Assembly: GCA_003168335.1 (NCBI GenBank)
Contig: PMSM01000014.1
Span: 124,001-188,000 of the forward strand
DNA from: Blastocatellia bacterium
Lineage (GTDB): Bacteria > Acidobacteriota > Blastocatellia > Pyrinomonadales > Pyrinomonadaceae
Reading direction: 5' to 3'
Length of the DNA stretch: 64,000 nt
Part shown: positions 51,610 to 60,353 of the stretch, one piece after another
Position numbering within the stretch: the first letter of the stretch is position 1
How the letters are laid out: every line of letters starts with the position of its first letter
The notes under the pieces: model-generated
What the model saw: the letters and a program-made list of their open reading frames with translations, nothing else
Database searches by the model: none
What the model was told of the DNA's origin: nothing
Made by a program: the position numbers and the translations under genes

Positions 51610-53649
51610 TTACTCAGACATATTCGGTACACCGTAATCCCATTTTGCCTGATCGCGCTCAATGTAAACCCACTTCCACGGAAACAGCGTCGTTGCGTTC
51701 GGGTACATCCCTTTGACGTAGGGCTTCTTCATCCAACGCGTGGTCGCAACCACGAGCGGCATCACTGGCTGCGCATCGAGCAGCAGCTTCTCCGCCTGGG
51801 CCAATATCTCGTAACGCCTCTGATGATCGACCGTGCGATTGGCCTCATCGAGCAGCTCGACGTATTTCGGATCCCACCAGCCGGTGCCATTGTTCCCGGT
51901 TGGCGTGTAGAACAGACCAAGAAAAGTGAACGGATCCATGTAATCAGCCGACCAGCCAAATCGCGAGATACCCTTGTAATCCAGCTTGGCTTGCGCGGCT
52001 TGGAATGTCTTGTTCTCCATGATCCTGATCTGGATCGTCACGCCCAGATTCTGTTTCCACTGCGCCTGGATAAACTCGGCATAAGGAAGGTTGCTACCGT
52101 CCGGATTAGTTACAATCTCGATCTCGCTGGCGGAGAATTTCTCCGGATCAAAATTCCCTGAGGCATCACCATAACCAGCCTCGACCAGCAGATGCTTTGC
52201 CTTGTCAGGATCGAATGGGTCGCCTTTGGGTTGCGGATAACCCGGAAAGATTCCAGTAGGCATAAAAGCGGTCAACGGTTGGACGTGGCGCCAGTCAGCC
52301 ATCGCTTTCTTGTCCAGGGCCATGTTGAGTGCTTTACGGACGCGGACGTCTTTGGTCGGTCCCTTCGTCGTATTAAAGCGATAGAATTCGATCCCGGCTT
52401 CGGGCGCGTCCATGAAATCCTTCATCGGCGCAATCACTTCCAGCCAGGCAGGTGGCACCGTGTGATTGTACATGGCGTCGAGTTCGCCCGCCCGGTAAAG
52501 ATTAATCATGGTCGTGATGTCCTGGAGCATGTAGAAGACGATGTGATCGAGTTTCACCCTGCTCGCGTCCCAGTTCATCGGATCGCGCGCGACGACCAAG
52601 CGGTCATAAGGCTGCCACGCTTCCAACTTGAAGGCGCCGCTGGTGACGATGTTATGCGGATCGGTCCAGGCGTGGCCAAAGTGTTCGACCGTGTTCCGAT
52701 GAATAACACGAAAGAATTGATGCGCCATCAAGCTTATGAAAAACGGTGCTTGCTGGGCCAGCGAGATGCGTAGCGTGTAATCGTCAACGGCTTCGACGCC
52801 CACGTTTTCGGCCTTAACGGGAAGGAACTGTTTGCCCGCAACCGCAGCCCTCAATTTGGGATTAGCGTCGAGAGCTTTCTTTCGCCCCTTATCATCGGCA
52901 GGCAGGACGACTCGTGCGGGTGAGTGCATGAAGCGATGAAAAGGCGTGTCAGCGTCAGGGGTCTGCTCTTCGGGAATCGGTGGGTATTCAGCCGCGACCG
53001 ACTCGACCGGTTGTGAACTCAACGGCGGCCCGGGCGTTCTTGCCGGCGGAGTGGTTCCCGTTGCTGACGCCGGTGCGGTTGGCTGCTCCTCGACTCCCGC
53101 GAAGTCTTTTTCGAGCAGAAACGTTTGGCTGTCAGGATCGAATACGAAGACTGCGCTTTCGTTATAGGCTTCGGCGTACTTTATGTAATACGCCAGCGCA
53201 GCATTCGACGAGGCCACTTCTGGTGTCAGGCCCCGGCGAATCGTATAGACGAAATCCCCGGCAGTGATGGGATCGCCGTTTGAGAAGCGCGCATTCTTGC
53301 GCAGATGAAACGTAATCTCCGAAAAATCTTTGTTGACTTCCCAGCGCTCAGCAATTGCGGGCACGGGCGCGCTGGTCTTCGGATCGTATTCGGTTAGCCC
53401 TTCGTAAAGGGCCATGTAGATGCGCGCTTCATTTTGCCCGGCGGATATTTGGGGATCGAGTGATTCCGGCTCGGAACCTGAAACATAGCGGAGAACATTC
53501 TCGCGCGGCGGGTCAGTCTTGCCAAAGAAGACATGGTTCCCGCCTGAGGCAGCGCAACCCGCAGTGATTAGGCTCACGCCAAGGATCAGCGCGGCGACGC
53601 CAATCCGCGACGAATAGCCAATCACGATTCCGCTTTTAGGGTTGCGCAC
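51610..53649 (-). CDS. Peptide ABC transporter solute-binding lipoprotein (OppA-type)
   Basis: A 679-residue periplasmic lipoprotein of the SBP_bac_5 family. GTG start, signal helix and lipobox 'LITAGC' (Cys near 32). 'EPESLDPQISAGQNEARIYM' and 'GLTEYDPKTSAPVPAIAERW' open the peptide-binding fold; 'DPHNIVTSGAFKLEAWQPYD' lies in the second lobe. An insert of about 70 residues (near 185-255) is rich in Pro, Thr and Ala ('TGTTPPARTPGPPLS') and is absent from typical OppA (about 540 residues). The first gene of the importer operon; it delivers peptides to OppB/C. Confidence 0.93.
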   Translation of the reverse strand: MRNPKSGIVIGYSSRIGVAALILGVSLITAGCAASGGNHVFFGKTDPPRENVLRYVSGSEPESLDPQISAGQNEARIYMALYEGLTEYDPKTSAPVPAIAERWEVNKDFSEITFHLRKNARFSNGDPITAGDFVYTIRRGLTPEVASSNAALAYYIKYAEAYNESAVFVFDPDSQTFLLEKDFAGVEEQPTAPASATGTTPPARTPGPPLSSQPVESVAAEYPPIPEEQTPDADTPFHRFMHSPARVVLPADDKGRKKALDANPKLRAAVAGKQFLPVKAENVGVEAVDDYTLRISLAQQAPFFISLMAHQFFRVIHRNTVEHFGHAWTDPHNIVTSGAFKLEAWQPYDRLVVARDPMNWDASRVKLDHIVFYMLQDITTMINLYRAGELDAMYNHTVPPAWLEVIAPMKDFMDAPEAGIEFYRFNTTKGPTKDVRVRKALNMALDKKAMADWRHVQPLTAFMPTGIFPGYPQPKGDPFDPDKAKHLLVEAGYGDASGNFDPEKFSASEIEIVTNPDGSNLPYAEFIQAQWKQNLGVTIQIRIMENKTFQAAQAKLDYKGISRFGWSADYMDPFTFLGLFYTPTGNNGTGWWDPKYVELLDEANRTVDHQRRYEILAQAEKLLLDAQPVMPLVVATTRWMKKPYVKGMYPNATTLFPWKWVYIERDQAKWDYGVPNMSE

Positions 53650-53738
53650 CGCCTTTCAAAGTAACATGCGTCTGTAGCACCGGCAATACTTGTTTCAGGC
53701 AGATGCTCTCGCCGCTGAGCCAAACAGAAATACATGGG

Positions 53739-53790
53739 GTTTAGAGTCGGGCTACCGCCCGACCAAGCGGGCGGTAGCCCGCTTCTAAAC
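53739..53790. repeat. Paired inverted repeat, family B (downstream copy of an almost identical pair)
   Basis: 52 bp, two mismatches from the copy at 51549-51600; it lies between the coaE stop and the oppA start. Confidence 0.92.
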
Positions 53791-53824
53791 TTTAGCGAAA
53801 AGCGCCGGCGGAAGTTTGTGTCAT

Positions 53825-54457
53825 TCACAGGCTGTCCATTGCGCGTTTCGCTGTCCGGGCCAGGACGTTCAAGGCTCGAAGCACCTCGTCGGTTTGCCGC
53901 CGTGTGTCCTCAAATCCCTCCGAAGTATCGATCAGGAAATCCGCGTACTTCATCTTCTCTTCCTGTGACATCTGCGCCGCAATTCTCCGCCCTGCTTCTT
54001 TGGGCAAGAGGCCATCGCGCAGAATCAATCGCTGCAACTGCACCTCAGGCCGGCAGTGAACCACGATAAGTTTATCAAACCGGCGATAGCCGCCAGATTC
54101 GATCATCAACGCGGCGTCAACGACGGCGATTCCATCAGGCGTTTCTTGTTGCCACCGCCGAATTTGATCATCCTGCGCTGCGATGATGAGAGGGTGAAGA
54201 ATCGAATTCAGGAGTTGGCGCTTTTCTTCGTCGGCAAAAACAATCGTACCCAGTTTGCCGCGATCGAGCGTGCCATCTTCGCGGCGGACCTCGCTTCCAA
54301 AAGCACCAACGACCGACTTCAACCCGGGACTTCCCGGCGCCACTACCTCGCGGGCGGTCGCGTCGGCGTCCAAAACCCGGCACCCAAGCTCTGCCAACAC
54401 GCCCCGCACGAAGGACTTTCCCACCGCAATTGATCCGGTAAGGCCGATCTTCAGCAT
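53825..54457 (-). CDS. coaE: Dephospho-CoA kinase
   Basis: Phosphorylates the 3'-OH of dephospho-CoA, the last step of coenzyme A synthesis. 210 residues with P-loop 'GLTGSIAVGKSFV' at the N-terminus, 'LDADATAREVV', 'HPLIIA' and 'PDGIAVVDAALMIESGGYRR'. The C-terminus extends about 10 residues beyond common homologues. It starts 32 bp downstream of folD and probably shares its transcript. Confidence 0.95.
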   Translation of the reverse strand: MLKIGLTGSIAVGKSFVRGVLAELGCRVLDADATAREVVAPGSPGLKSVVGAFGSEVRREDGTLDRGKLGTIVFADEEKRQLLNSILHPLIIAAQDDQIRRWQQETPDGIAVVDAALMIESGGYRRFDKLIVVHCRPEVQLQRLILRDGLLPKEAGRRIAAQMSQEEKMKYADFLIDTSEGFEDTRRQTDEVLRALNVLARTAKRAMDSL

Positions 54458-54489
54458 CTCTTATGTGGCGCAGGGGCTAGCCCGCGCTA

Positions 54490-55434
54490 CTACAACCCGC
54501 GACGCCACTTCGCCGCTTGTAAAGTATTTCTCATCAGCATCGCCACCGTCAGCAAACCGATACCCCCGGGCACTGGAGTCCGCCGCCCTGCGATCGCATC
54601 AGCCTCCACGGGATGGACGTCGCCGACCAGGGTGTATCCGCGCTTTTCTATCGCTTCAATTCTCTTGCCCGCATCGCCGCCAAACAGCGCGCGGGCGTCA
54701 TCTACATCTGTGATCTTATTAACCCCAACGTCGATCACCACCGCGCCGGGTTTGATGTAATTGCCGCGGATGAAGGCGGGCCGGCCAATGGCGGCTACCA
54801 GAATCTCCGCCTGTCGCGTCACGGCCGGCAGATCGCGCGTGCGCGAATGACAGATAGTCACGGTGGCATGTCTCTGCAACAACAAATTGGCCACCGGGCG
54901 CCCAACAATCTGGCTGCGCCCGACCACGCAGGCGTTCAGGCCCGCGATTTCGATTTGGTTGCGGTCCAGCAGCTCGATGATGCCGGCGGGCGTGCACGGA
55001 ACAAATCGCGGGCGACCCATCGCCAGCAGACCTACGTTTGAAGGATGAAATCCATCGACGTCCTTCGCCGGAGCTACCGCTTCAAGAATCGACGCCTCGT
55101 CGATCTCTCGGGGCAGCGGTAACTGCACCAGTATTCCGTCAACATCGTCGCTTTGGTTCAGTTTCCGAATCAGAGCCAGCAATTCCGTGGTGGTCGTGGA
55201 TGCCGGCAGCAAACGCTGGTCTGACACGATTCCAACTTCAGCACAAGCGCGCACTTTGTTGCGCACGTAAACCGCCGAAGCGTCATCATCGCCAACCAAC
55301 ACCGCGGCCAGACGAGGCTTTACGCCATGCTGAGCCAGCAGGCGCCGGACTTCCGCGGCAACTTCCTGCTTGATTTGGTCGGCTGTGACTCGACCATCGA
55401 GAATTTGTGCAGGCTGTCTCTCTGCCTTAACCAT
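54490..55434 (-). CDS. folD: Bifunctional methylenetetrahydrofolate dehydrogenase/cyclohydrolase
   Basis: Interconverts 5,10-methylene-, methenyl- and 10-formyl-tetrahydrofolate with NADP+. 314 residues from the ATG at 55434. The substrate Lys is in 'AVYVRNKVRACAEVGI', followed by 'DGILVQLPLP', 'PCTPAGIIELL', the Rossmann 'VVGRSQIVGRPVANLLL' and the end 'PVPGGIGLLTVAMLMRNT'. All hallmarks are intact. A longer ATG start at 55461 is possible. Upstream lies a divergent gap of about 300 bp to the SCO gene that holds a repeat pair. Confidence 0.96.
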   Translation of the reverse strand: MVKAERQPAQILDGRVTADQIKQEVAAEVRRLLAQHGVKPRLAAVLVGDDDASAVYVRNKVRACAEVGIVSDQRLLPASTTTTELLALIRKLNQSDDVDGILVQLPLPREIDEASILEAVAPAKDVDGFHPSNVGLLAMGRPRFVPCTPAGIIELLDRNQIEIAGLNACVVGRSQIVGRPVANLLLQRHATVTICHSRTRDLPAVTRQAEILVAAIGRPAFIRGNYIKPGAVVIDVGVNKITDVDDARALFGGDAGKRIEAIEKRGYTLVGDVHPVEADAIAGRRTPVPGGIGLLTVAMLMRNTLQAAKWRRGL

Positions 55435-55492
55435 TTGTGGTAATCGTAACATGTAACGCAACTCGTTAGCCTGCGGTGCTCACGACATGAGC

Positions 55493-55594
55493 TCAGTACC
55501 ACCGCGTGAGCGGGTGGGTCAGCCATTCGAAGCCACGATGAAACGCTCTGCTGCCTGAGTCTCATGCCCACCCGCTCACGCAGGTGGTACTGAC
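55493..55594. repeat. Paired inverted repeat, CAGTACCACC type
   Basis: Arms 55493-55520 and 55566-55594 (CAGTACCACCGCGTGAGC and its near-complement) around a 45-bp spacer, in the divergent folD/SCO gap. A related unit may lie inside argS (19638-19670). The rest of the gap (55595-55736) shows no other feature I can support. Confidence 0.82.
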
Positions 55595-55736
55595 CTCACT
55601 GCGTTGGGAGAATCTGACTTTGACTTGTGTTGGCTCGAACCGCGAGACGCCAGTATTGAACTGGACTTGAGCTAGCCGCCCTAACCGTCTAATCTGGTTT
55701 GTAATTCAAGCTCAACCGGTTGATATTATTCGAACC

Positions 55737-56657
55737 ATGACAAAAGCTCGATCGCAGGCCGTCATTTCTTGTCTGCTGTTATTCTGCATTGCGTTAATCC
55801 TTTCAGGCTGTCGCCCTCGTCGTTCAGCTAACGAGAAGCACTACCCCATAAAAGGCAAAGTCGTAGCCGTGAATCAAGCAGATCACACGGCGACTATCGC
55901 CCATGGAGATATCCCCGGCTATATGCCCGGGATGACGATGCCCTTCAAGATCAAGAATGATGCGGATCTGGCGATGCTGAAGCCCGGCGATCAGGTAACG
56001 GGAACGCTGGTCGTCGACGACCTGTCCTCGTGGGTTGAAATTTCTGCGATTATCGAAGGAGGGCCCCCGGTTTCACAGAACGTTGATGTGCCGGGTGAAC
56101 CGAAACCCGGCACCGAAGTGCCGGACTTTGGACTCGTCAACCAGGACGGCCAACGAATTCATCTGGCACAGTATCGGGGCAAGACGCTCTTGTTGACGTT
56201 CGTCTACACGCGCTGTCCTCAACCCGATCAATGCACGCTGATGAGCAACAACTTCGCCGCCATCGATCAGGCTTTGCAGAAGCAGCCAGAGGTTTACCAG
56301 CAGACGCACCTACTGACGGTGAGCTTTGACCCCGACTATGACACACCGAAAGTGCTTCGCAGCTACGGCGCATCCCACACGGGTCGCTATTCAGATGAAA
56401 CTTTTCAGCACTGGGAGTTTGCGACCGGCACGAAAGACGAAGTGAAAGGCATCGCGCAGTTCTTTGGGCTGCGTTACTATCACGACACTGAATCGTCAGA
56501 GGAACAGGTCATACACTCTCTGCGCACGGTGATTATTGGTGCCGACGGGAAGGTGTTTAAGTTGTATCGAGGGAACGAGTGGAAGCCCGAGGAGATATTA
56601 AGCGATCTTAAGATGCTATTTTCAGCGCCCGCTCCAACGAAAGAAAATCCAAAGTGA
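55737..56657 (+). CDS. CusF-like copper-binding domain fused to SCO family protein
   Basis: A 306-residue lipoprotein for copper delivery, probably to cytochrome oxidase. Signal helix with lipobox 'LILSGC' (Cys near 25). Residues 35-115 resemble CusF/CopK copper-binding domains: 'GYMPGMTMPFKIKN' has Met ligands and 'PGDQVTGTLVVDD' follows. The SCO thioredoxin-like domain (about 125-300) has 'TFVYTRCPQPDQC' (two copper Cys, spaced as in one SCO subgroup) and the His in 'VIHSLRTVIIG'. No oxidase gene is nearby. The fusion suggests copper binding and transfer in one protein. Confidence 0.88.
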   Translation: MTKARSQAVISCLLLFCIALILSGCRPRRSANEKHYPIKGKVVAVNQADHTATIAHGDIPGYMPGMTMPFKIKNDADLAMLKPGDQVTGTLVVDDLSSWVEISAIIEGGPPVSQNVDVPGEPKPGTEVPDFGLVNQDGQRIHLAQYRGKTLLLTFVYTRCPQPDQCTLMSNNFAAIDQALQKQPEVYQQTHLLTVSFDPDYDTPKVLRSYGASHTGRYSDETFQHWEFATGTKDEVKGIAQFFGLRYYHDTESSEEQVIHSLRTVIIGADGKVFKLYRGNEWKPEEILSDLKMLFSAPAPTKENPK

Positions 56658-56790
56658 GGCGGTACCCTAACTAAAACGTTCTCTGTGCAGCGAGGGTCTG
56701 ACTTCTTGTTTTTTGAACAAGATGTGGACTGAAGTCGCAATCTCACCGGGTCTTTTTATTTCAACGTGTTCGTTGGATAGGAAAACTGTT

Positions 56791-56966
56791 TCACCCCGTT
56801 TAGGGGTGATATGTCTATAGATCGAAGAGGACCATCCTGCGGCTCCGTTCCGAGGAGCGGAGTGGTGCCGGAGCGGTGAAGCTCTAGTTGAATTCCGCTC
56901 CTCCGAACGGAGTTGCTACTGACGTTTTTCGCTCTGTCTATAAACATCTCACTCCTAGCGGAGTGA
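56791..56966. repeat. Inverted repeat element, 176 bp, in the SCO/M13 convergent gap
   Basis: The ends TCACCCCGTTTAGGGGTGA (56791 on) and TCACTCCTAGCGGAGTGA (to 56966) are related hairpins, each next to a TCTATA..-type stretch facing inward; further GGAGCGGAG hairpins lie inside. It occupies most of the 347-bp gap between convergent genes; no gene is supported in the rest. Confidence 0.78.
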
Positions 56967-57004
56967 AAACCGGAGACTTTGGACCTTCGAACCTGGCGCC
57001 TACC

Positions 57005-59110
57005 CTACCAAATCTGACAGCGCTTATCCGGTGGCCGCACCATAGCGTCGCCATCCTTGCACTGAAAAGCCTGCGCGAACAGCGGCATGTTTGACAGCGG
57101 TCCGTTTACGCGGAAGCGGCCCAGCGGATGCGGGTCCGTGATGACTAATTGCCGCTCGTATTCCGGCCGCACATTCTGGGCCCAAATCTGCGCGTAACCA
57201 AGAAAGAAGCGCTGTTCTGGAGTGAAGCCATCGATGTCGGGCGGTCGAGGCTTGCCCTGCATTGATTTCTGAAACGCCGCGTAGGCGATCGCCAGCCCGC
57301 CAAGGTCGGCGATGCTCTCGCCCGTTACGAGCTTACCCTTCTCGTGCAAGCCTGGTTGCACCTCGAAGCCATCGAACTGATCGATGATGCACTGCGCGCG
57401 CGCTTTGAACTTCACCAGGTCTTCATCGGTCCACCAGTTCCTCAAATTTCCCTGGCTGTCGAACTTCGCCCCGCTGTCGTCAAAACCGTGCGTCATCTCG
57501 TGACCAATCACCACACCGATGCCGCCATAATTAATCGCGTCATCAGCCGCGGGGTCGTAAAAAGGCCATTGCAGAATGCCCGCGGGAAACACGATCTCGT
57601 TCATCGAAGGATTGTAATAAGCATTCACCGTCGGCGGTGTCATGCCCCATTCTGCGCGATCGACGGGCTTGGCAATTTTTGCCAGGCCACGGCGGGTCTC
57701 GAAGGCGCTGGCCCGATCAATGTTAGCCGCATACGAATCCCGGTCGATCTTAAGAGCCGAATAATCCCGCCACTTGTCCGGGTATCCAATCTTGCGCATG
57801 AAGGCCTCGAGCTTGACCGTCGCCCGCTGGCGCGTCGTATCGCTCATCCACGAAAGCGTCTCCAGGTCGTCATGCAGCGCAGAGATCAGGTTCTGGACCA
57901 TCTTCACCGCCCGCGCTTTTGCTTCGGGCGGAAACGCCCTCTGCACATACAAGGGCCCCACGGCCTCTCCCAACGCTTGATCCGTGGATTGCACACAGCG
58001 CTTCCAGCGCGGCAACAATTCCTGAGTGCCGCTCAGCGTTCGCCCCTTGAAATCAAAATCTTCGTCAACGAACCTTTTTGGCAGGGCCGTCGCGCGCGCG
58101 TTCACCACCTGCCAGCGCAAATAGGTCTTCCAATCGTCGAGCGACGTGGTGGTCAACTGCTTGCCTTCGGCTTTGACAAAATCGGGCATGCCGACGTTGA
58201 GGTCCGCGAGACTCACGCCGATTCCCTTGAAGTAAGCATCCCACTCAAATTCCGGCGCCAGAGCTTTCAAGTCAGCGACTTTCATGCGGTGATAGCGAGC
58301 GTTTGGATCGCGCAGGTCTTCGCGTTTCGTCGACGCCTCAGCCAGTTTTGTCTCGATTGCCATCACGGCGTTCGCTTCAGTCCCCGCCGCGGCCGGTTCG
58401 TCGCCCAGCAACTGAAACATGGTCGTCACGTGTGTCACGTACTTAGCGCGAATGGTTTTGGATTTCTCTTCAGGATTCAGGTAGTAGTCGCGGTCGGGCA
58501 TTGTCAGCCCGCCCTGATTCAATTGGCCAATCACCTGGGTCGCATCCTTGTAATCCTGTCCGGAGCTAAACCGAAACAGCACCGGAATGAACATGCTGTG
58601 CAGATGAGCGACCTCGGCTTGCAGGGATGGCTGGTCCTTAATCTTGTTGATGCGATCTAGTTCAGGCTGTATTGGCTTCAGCCCGGCGGCTTCGATGTTG
58701 GCCTCGTCCATGCACGCCGCATAGTAATCGCCAATCTTCTGCTCATTGCTCCCTTTGGCGGCTTTCGTGTTCTTCGCGGCGTCTTCCAGAATTTGGTGCA
58801 CCACATCGCGGTTCTTCTCCGCCAACTCGTTGAAGCGACCCCAGGACGAATATGCAGCCGGCACCGGATTGTTTTTGGTCCATCCGCCGTTCGCATACTG
58901 GAAAAAGCTTTGGCAGGCAGCGACGCTGCGATCCATGTTTGCTACATCAAAACTGTGTGAGTCACCCGCCGCCGGCGCACCAAGCGGATCGGAGAGGGCG
59001 CCCGAGTCGTTCTGCGCGTTCGCTCGCCGGGTGTGGTCACCCGCGACGACGAAACAGAAAAGGAAGGCAAGAATGGAAAGACACAAACACGAAACTTTGA
59101 TTTTACGCAT
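57005..59110 (-). CDS. Secreted M13 family metalloendopeptidase (neprilysin/PepO-like)
   Basis: A 701-residue zinc peptidase outside the cytoplasm. Signal peptide at 1-33 (ending near RRANAQ). The N-terminal M13 domain opens with 'ACQSFFQYANGGWTKNNPVP'. The catalytic domain has 'NAYYNPSMNEIVFPAGILQ', the zinc helix 'VIGHEMTHGFDDSGA' (near 535) and 'GESIADLGGLAIAY' with the third ligand Glu. The C-terminus 'PPDKRCQIW' matches the conserved CxxW end. It cleaves peptides of moderate size, which could feed the Opp importer (inference). It is the last gene before etfA on the minus strand, with 104 bp between. Confidence 0.95.
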   Translation of the reverse strand: MRKIKVSCLCLSILAFLFCFVVAGDHTRRANAQNDSGALSDPLGAPAAGDSHSFDVANMDRSVAACQSFFQYANGGWTKNNPVPAAYSSWGRFNELAEKNRDVVHQILEDAAKNTKAAKGSNEQKIGDYYAACMDEANIEAAGLKPIQPELDRINKIKDQPSLQAEVAHLHSMFIPVLFRFSSGQDYKDATQVIGQLNQGGLTMPDRDYYLNPEEKSKTIRAKYVTHVTTMFQLLGDEPAAAGTEANAVMAIETKLAEASTKREDLRDPNARYHRMKVADLKALAPEFEWDAYFKGIGVSLADLNVGMPDFVKAEGKQLTTTSLDDWKTYLRWQVVNARATALPKRFVDEDFDFKGRTLSGTQELLPRWKRCVQSTDQALGEAVGPLYVQRAFPPEAKARAVKMVQNLISALHDDLETLSWMSDTTRQRATVKLEAFMRKIGYPDKWRDYSALKIDRDSYAANIDRASAFETRRGLAKIAKPVDRAEWGMTPPTVNAYYNPSMNEIVFPAGILQWPFYDPAADDAINYGGIGVVIGHEMTHGFDDSGAKFDSQGNLRNWWTDEDLVKFKARAQCIIDQFDGFEVQPGLHEKGKLVTGESIADLGGLAIAYAAFQKSMQGKPRPPDIDGFTPEQRFFLGYAQIWAQNVRPEYERQLVITDPHPLGRFRVNGPLSNMPLFAQAFQCKDGDAMVRPPDKRCQIW

Positions 59111-59214
59111 GGCGGATCTCCTGAACGAGTCTGTTAACCACTTCAGTTTGAAAGTTGCTCGCGATTCTATCGGAGCGGCGGAAGCTTGTCACCCGGCGCC
59201 TCAAGAAGCGCTGG

Positions 59215-60195
59215 TCAGCTTTTCAGCTTTCGGATCTCTTCAGTGAGCACTGGCAGCGCTTCAAACAGGTCACCGACGATTCCGTAATCGGCTATATCGA
59301 AGATGGGGGCCTCTGGATCCTTGTTGATGGCGACAATTGTCTGCGAGTTCTTCATCCCCACGAGGTGTTGAATCGCGCCGGAAATTCCCAGAGCAATATA
59401 TAGTTTGGGGGCGACAGTCTGTCCAGACGATCCAATTTGACGATCGATCGGCAACCACTCAGCGTCGCAAATCGGGCGCGAAGCTGCCAGATCCCCGCCC
59501 AGAACTTCGGCCAGCTTCTCCGCCAGCGCGATATTTTCTTTGCTCTTGATGCCGCGGCCTACCGCAACGATGACGTCCGCTTTACTCAGATCGACCGCCT
59601 GCTTCATTTCCTGGAATGGCGCTTCCGGTTTCATGCGGACCTCGCCAACGTCGACTGGCATTTCCTCTATCGGCGCGGTGCTTCCCTTCCGTGCCTGATC
59701 CGGGCGAAACGCGCCGGACTGAAAGGTAGCAAACAGCGGCGCCGCGCCGTCGGAAACTACATCCGCGTCCAGCTTGCCGAGAAAGATTCGGCGGGTAAAG
59801 GTAACCGCACCCGCATCGACGTTCATGCGAATGCAGTCGCCGATCAATCCCTTGCCAAAACGGGCGGCCACCTTGGGCGCAAAGTCGCGCACCAGATAAG
59901 TATGCGACATCAGGACGTACTGCGGATCAGCAGCCCTCACGACCTGCTCCATCGCTGAGGCATAAGCGTCGGGCGTGTAATCGGCAAGCTGCGCATGATC
60001 GACATAGACTACTTTTGCCAGATCGTAGGCAGCGATCTCCTGCGCCAGCGACTGGGCTCCAGAGCCCAGCACCACAGCCGTTATACTCTGACCAGTTTGG
60101 CCGCCGAGCTCTTGCCCGGCCGCTATCGCTTCCAGGGAAGTCTTGTTCAGCGACCCTGCTTTGTGTTCGATGAAAACTAAAATGCCGTTGCTCAT
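59215..60195 (-). CDS. etfA: Electron transfer flavoprotein, alpha subunit
   Basis: FAD-binding subunit carrying electrons from acyl-CoA dehydrogenases to the quinone pool. 326 residues; N-terminal domain 'ILVFIEHKAGSLNKTSLEAI', FAD domain with 'ADVIVAVGRGIKSKENI', 'IGSSGQTVAPKLYIALGISG' and 'AINKDPEAPIFDIADYGIVG'. All family motifs are present. EtfB lies just upstream with a 158-bp gap holding a family D repeat, an unusual separation for these paired genes. Confidence 0.96.
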   Translation of the reverse strand: MSNGILVFIEHKAGSLNKTSLEAIAAGQELGGQTGQSITAVVLGSGAQSLAQEIAAYDLAKVVYVDHAQLADYTPDAYASAMEQVVRAADPQYVLMSHTYLVRDFAPKVAARFGKGLIGDCIRMNVDAGAVTFTRRIFLGKLDADVVSDGAAPLFATFQSGAFRPDQARKGSTAPIEEMPVDVGEVRMKPEAPFQEMKQAVDLSKADVIVAVGRGIKSKENIALAEKLAEVLGGDLAASRPICDAEWLPIDRQIGSSGQTVAPKLYIALGISGAIQHLVGMKNSQTIVAINKDPEAPIFDIADYGIVGDLFEALPVLTEEIRKLKS

Positions 60196-60220
60196 AATTA
60201 TCTCTGGTCAGCGTCAACCC

Positions 60221-60350
60221 TTTGGAGTGCGCTGACCTGTCAGCGCTTTCGTCGGTCGCAAGTCGCGACTACATCTCAGTTGCGTCGTTTCAAAGAATGC
60301 AGCTTTAAGCCGCCGCAGCCTAAAGCGGCGACAGGTCGCCGCACTCCAAA
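60221..60350. repeat. Paired inverted repeat, family D
   Basis: Outer ends TTTGGAGTGC (60221) and GCACTCCAAA (to 60350), with TGACCTGTCAGCG and GCGACAGGTCGC hairpins inside the arms. It fills the etfB-etfA gap. Confidence 0.85.
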
Positions 60351-60353
60351 TAA

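Noticed and set aside
57344-58660. A 438-codon open frame on the plus strand
   Set aside because: It lies wholly antisense to the M13 peptidase, whose motifs are intact; the composition is that of a GC-driven shadow frame and it has no recognisable domain.
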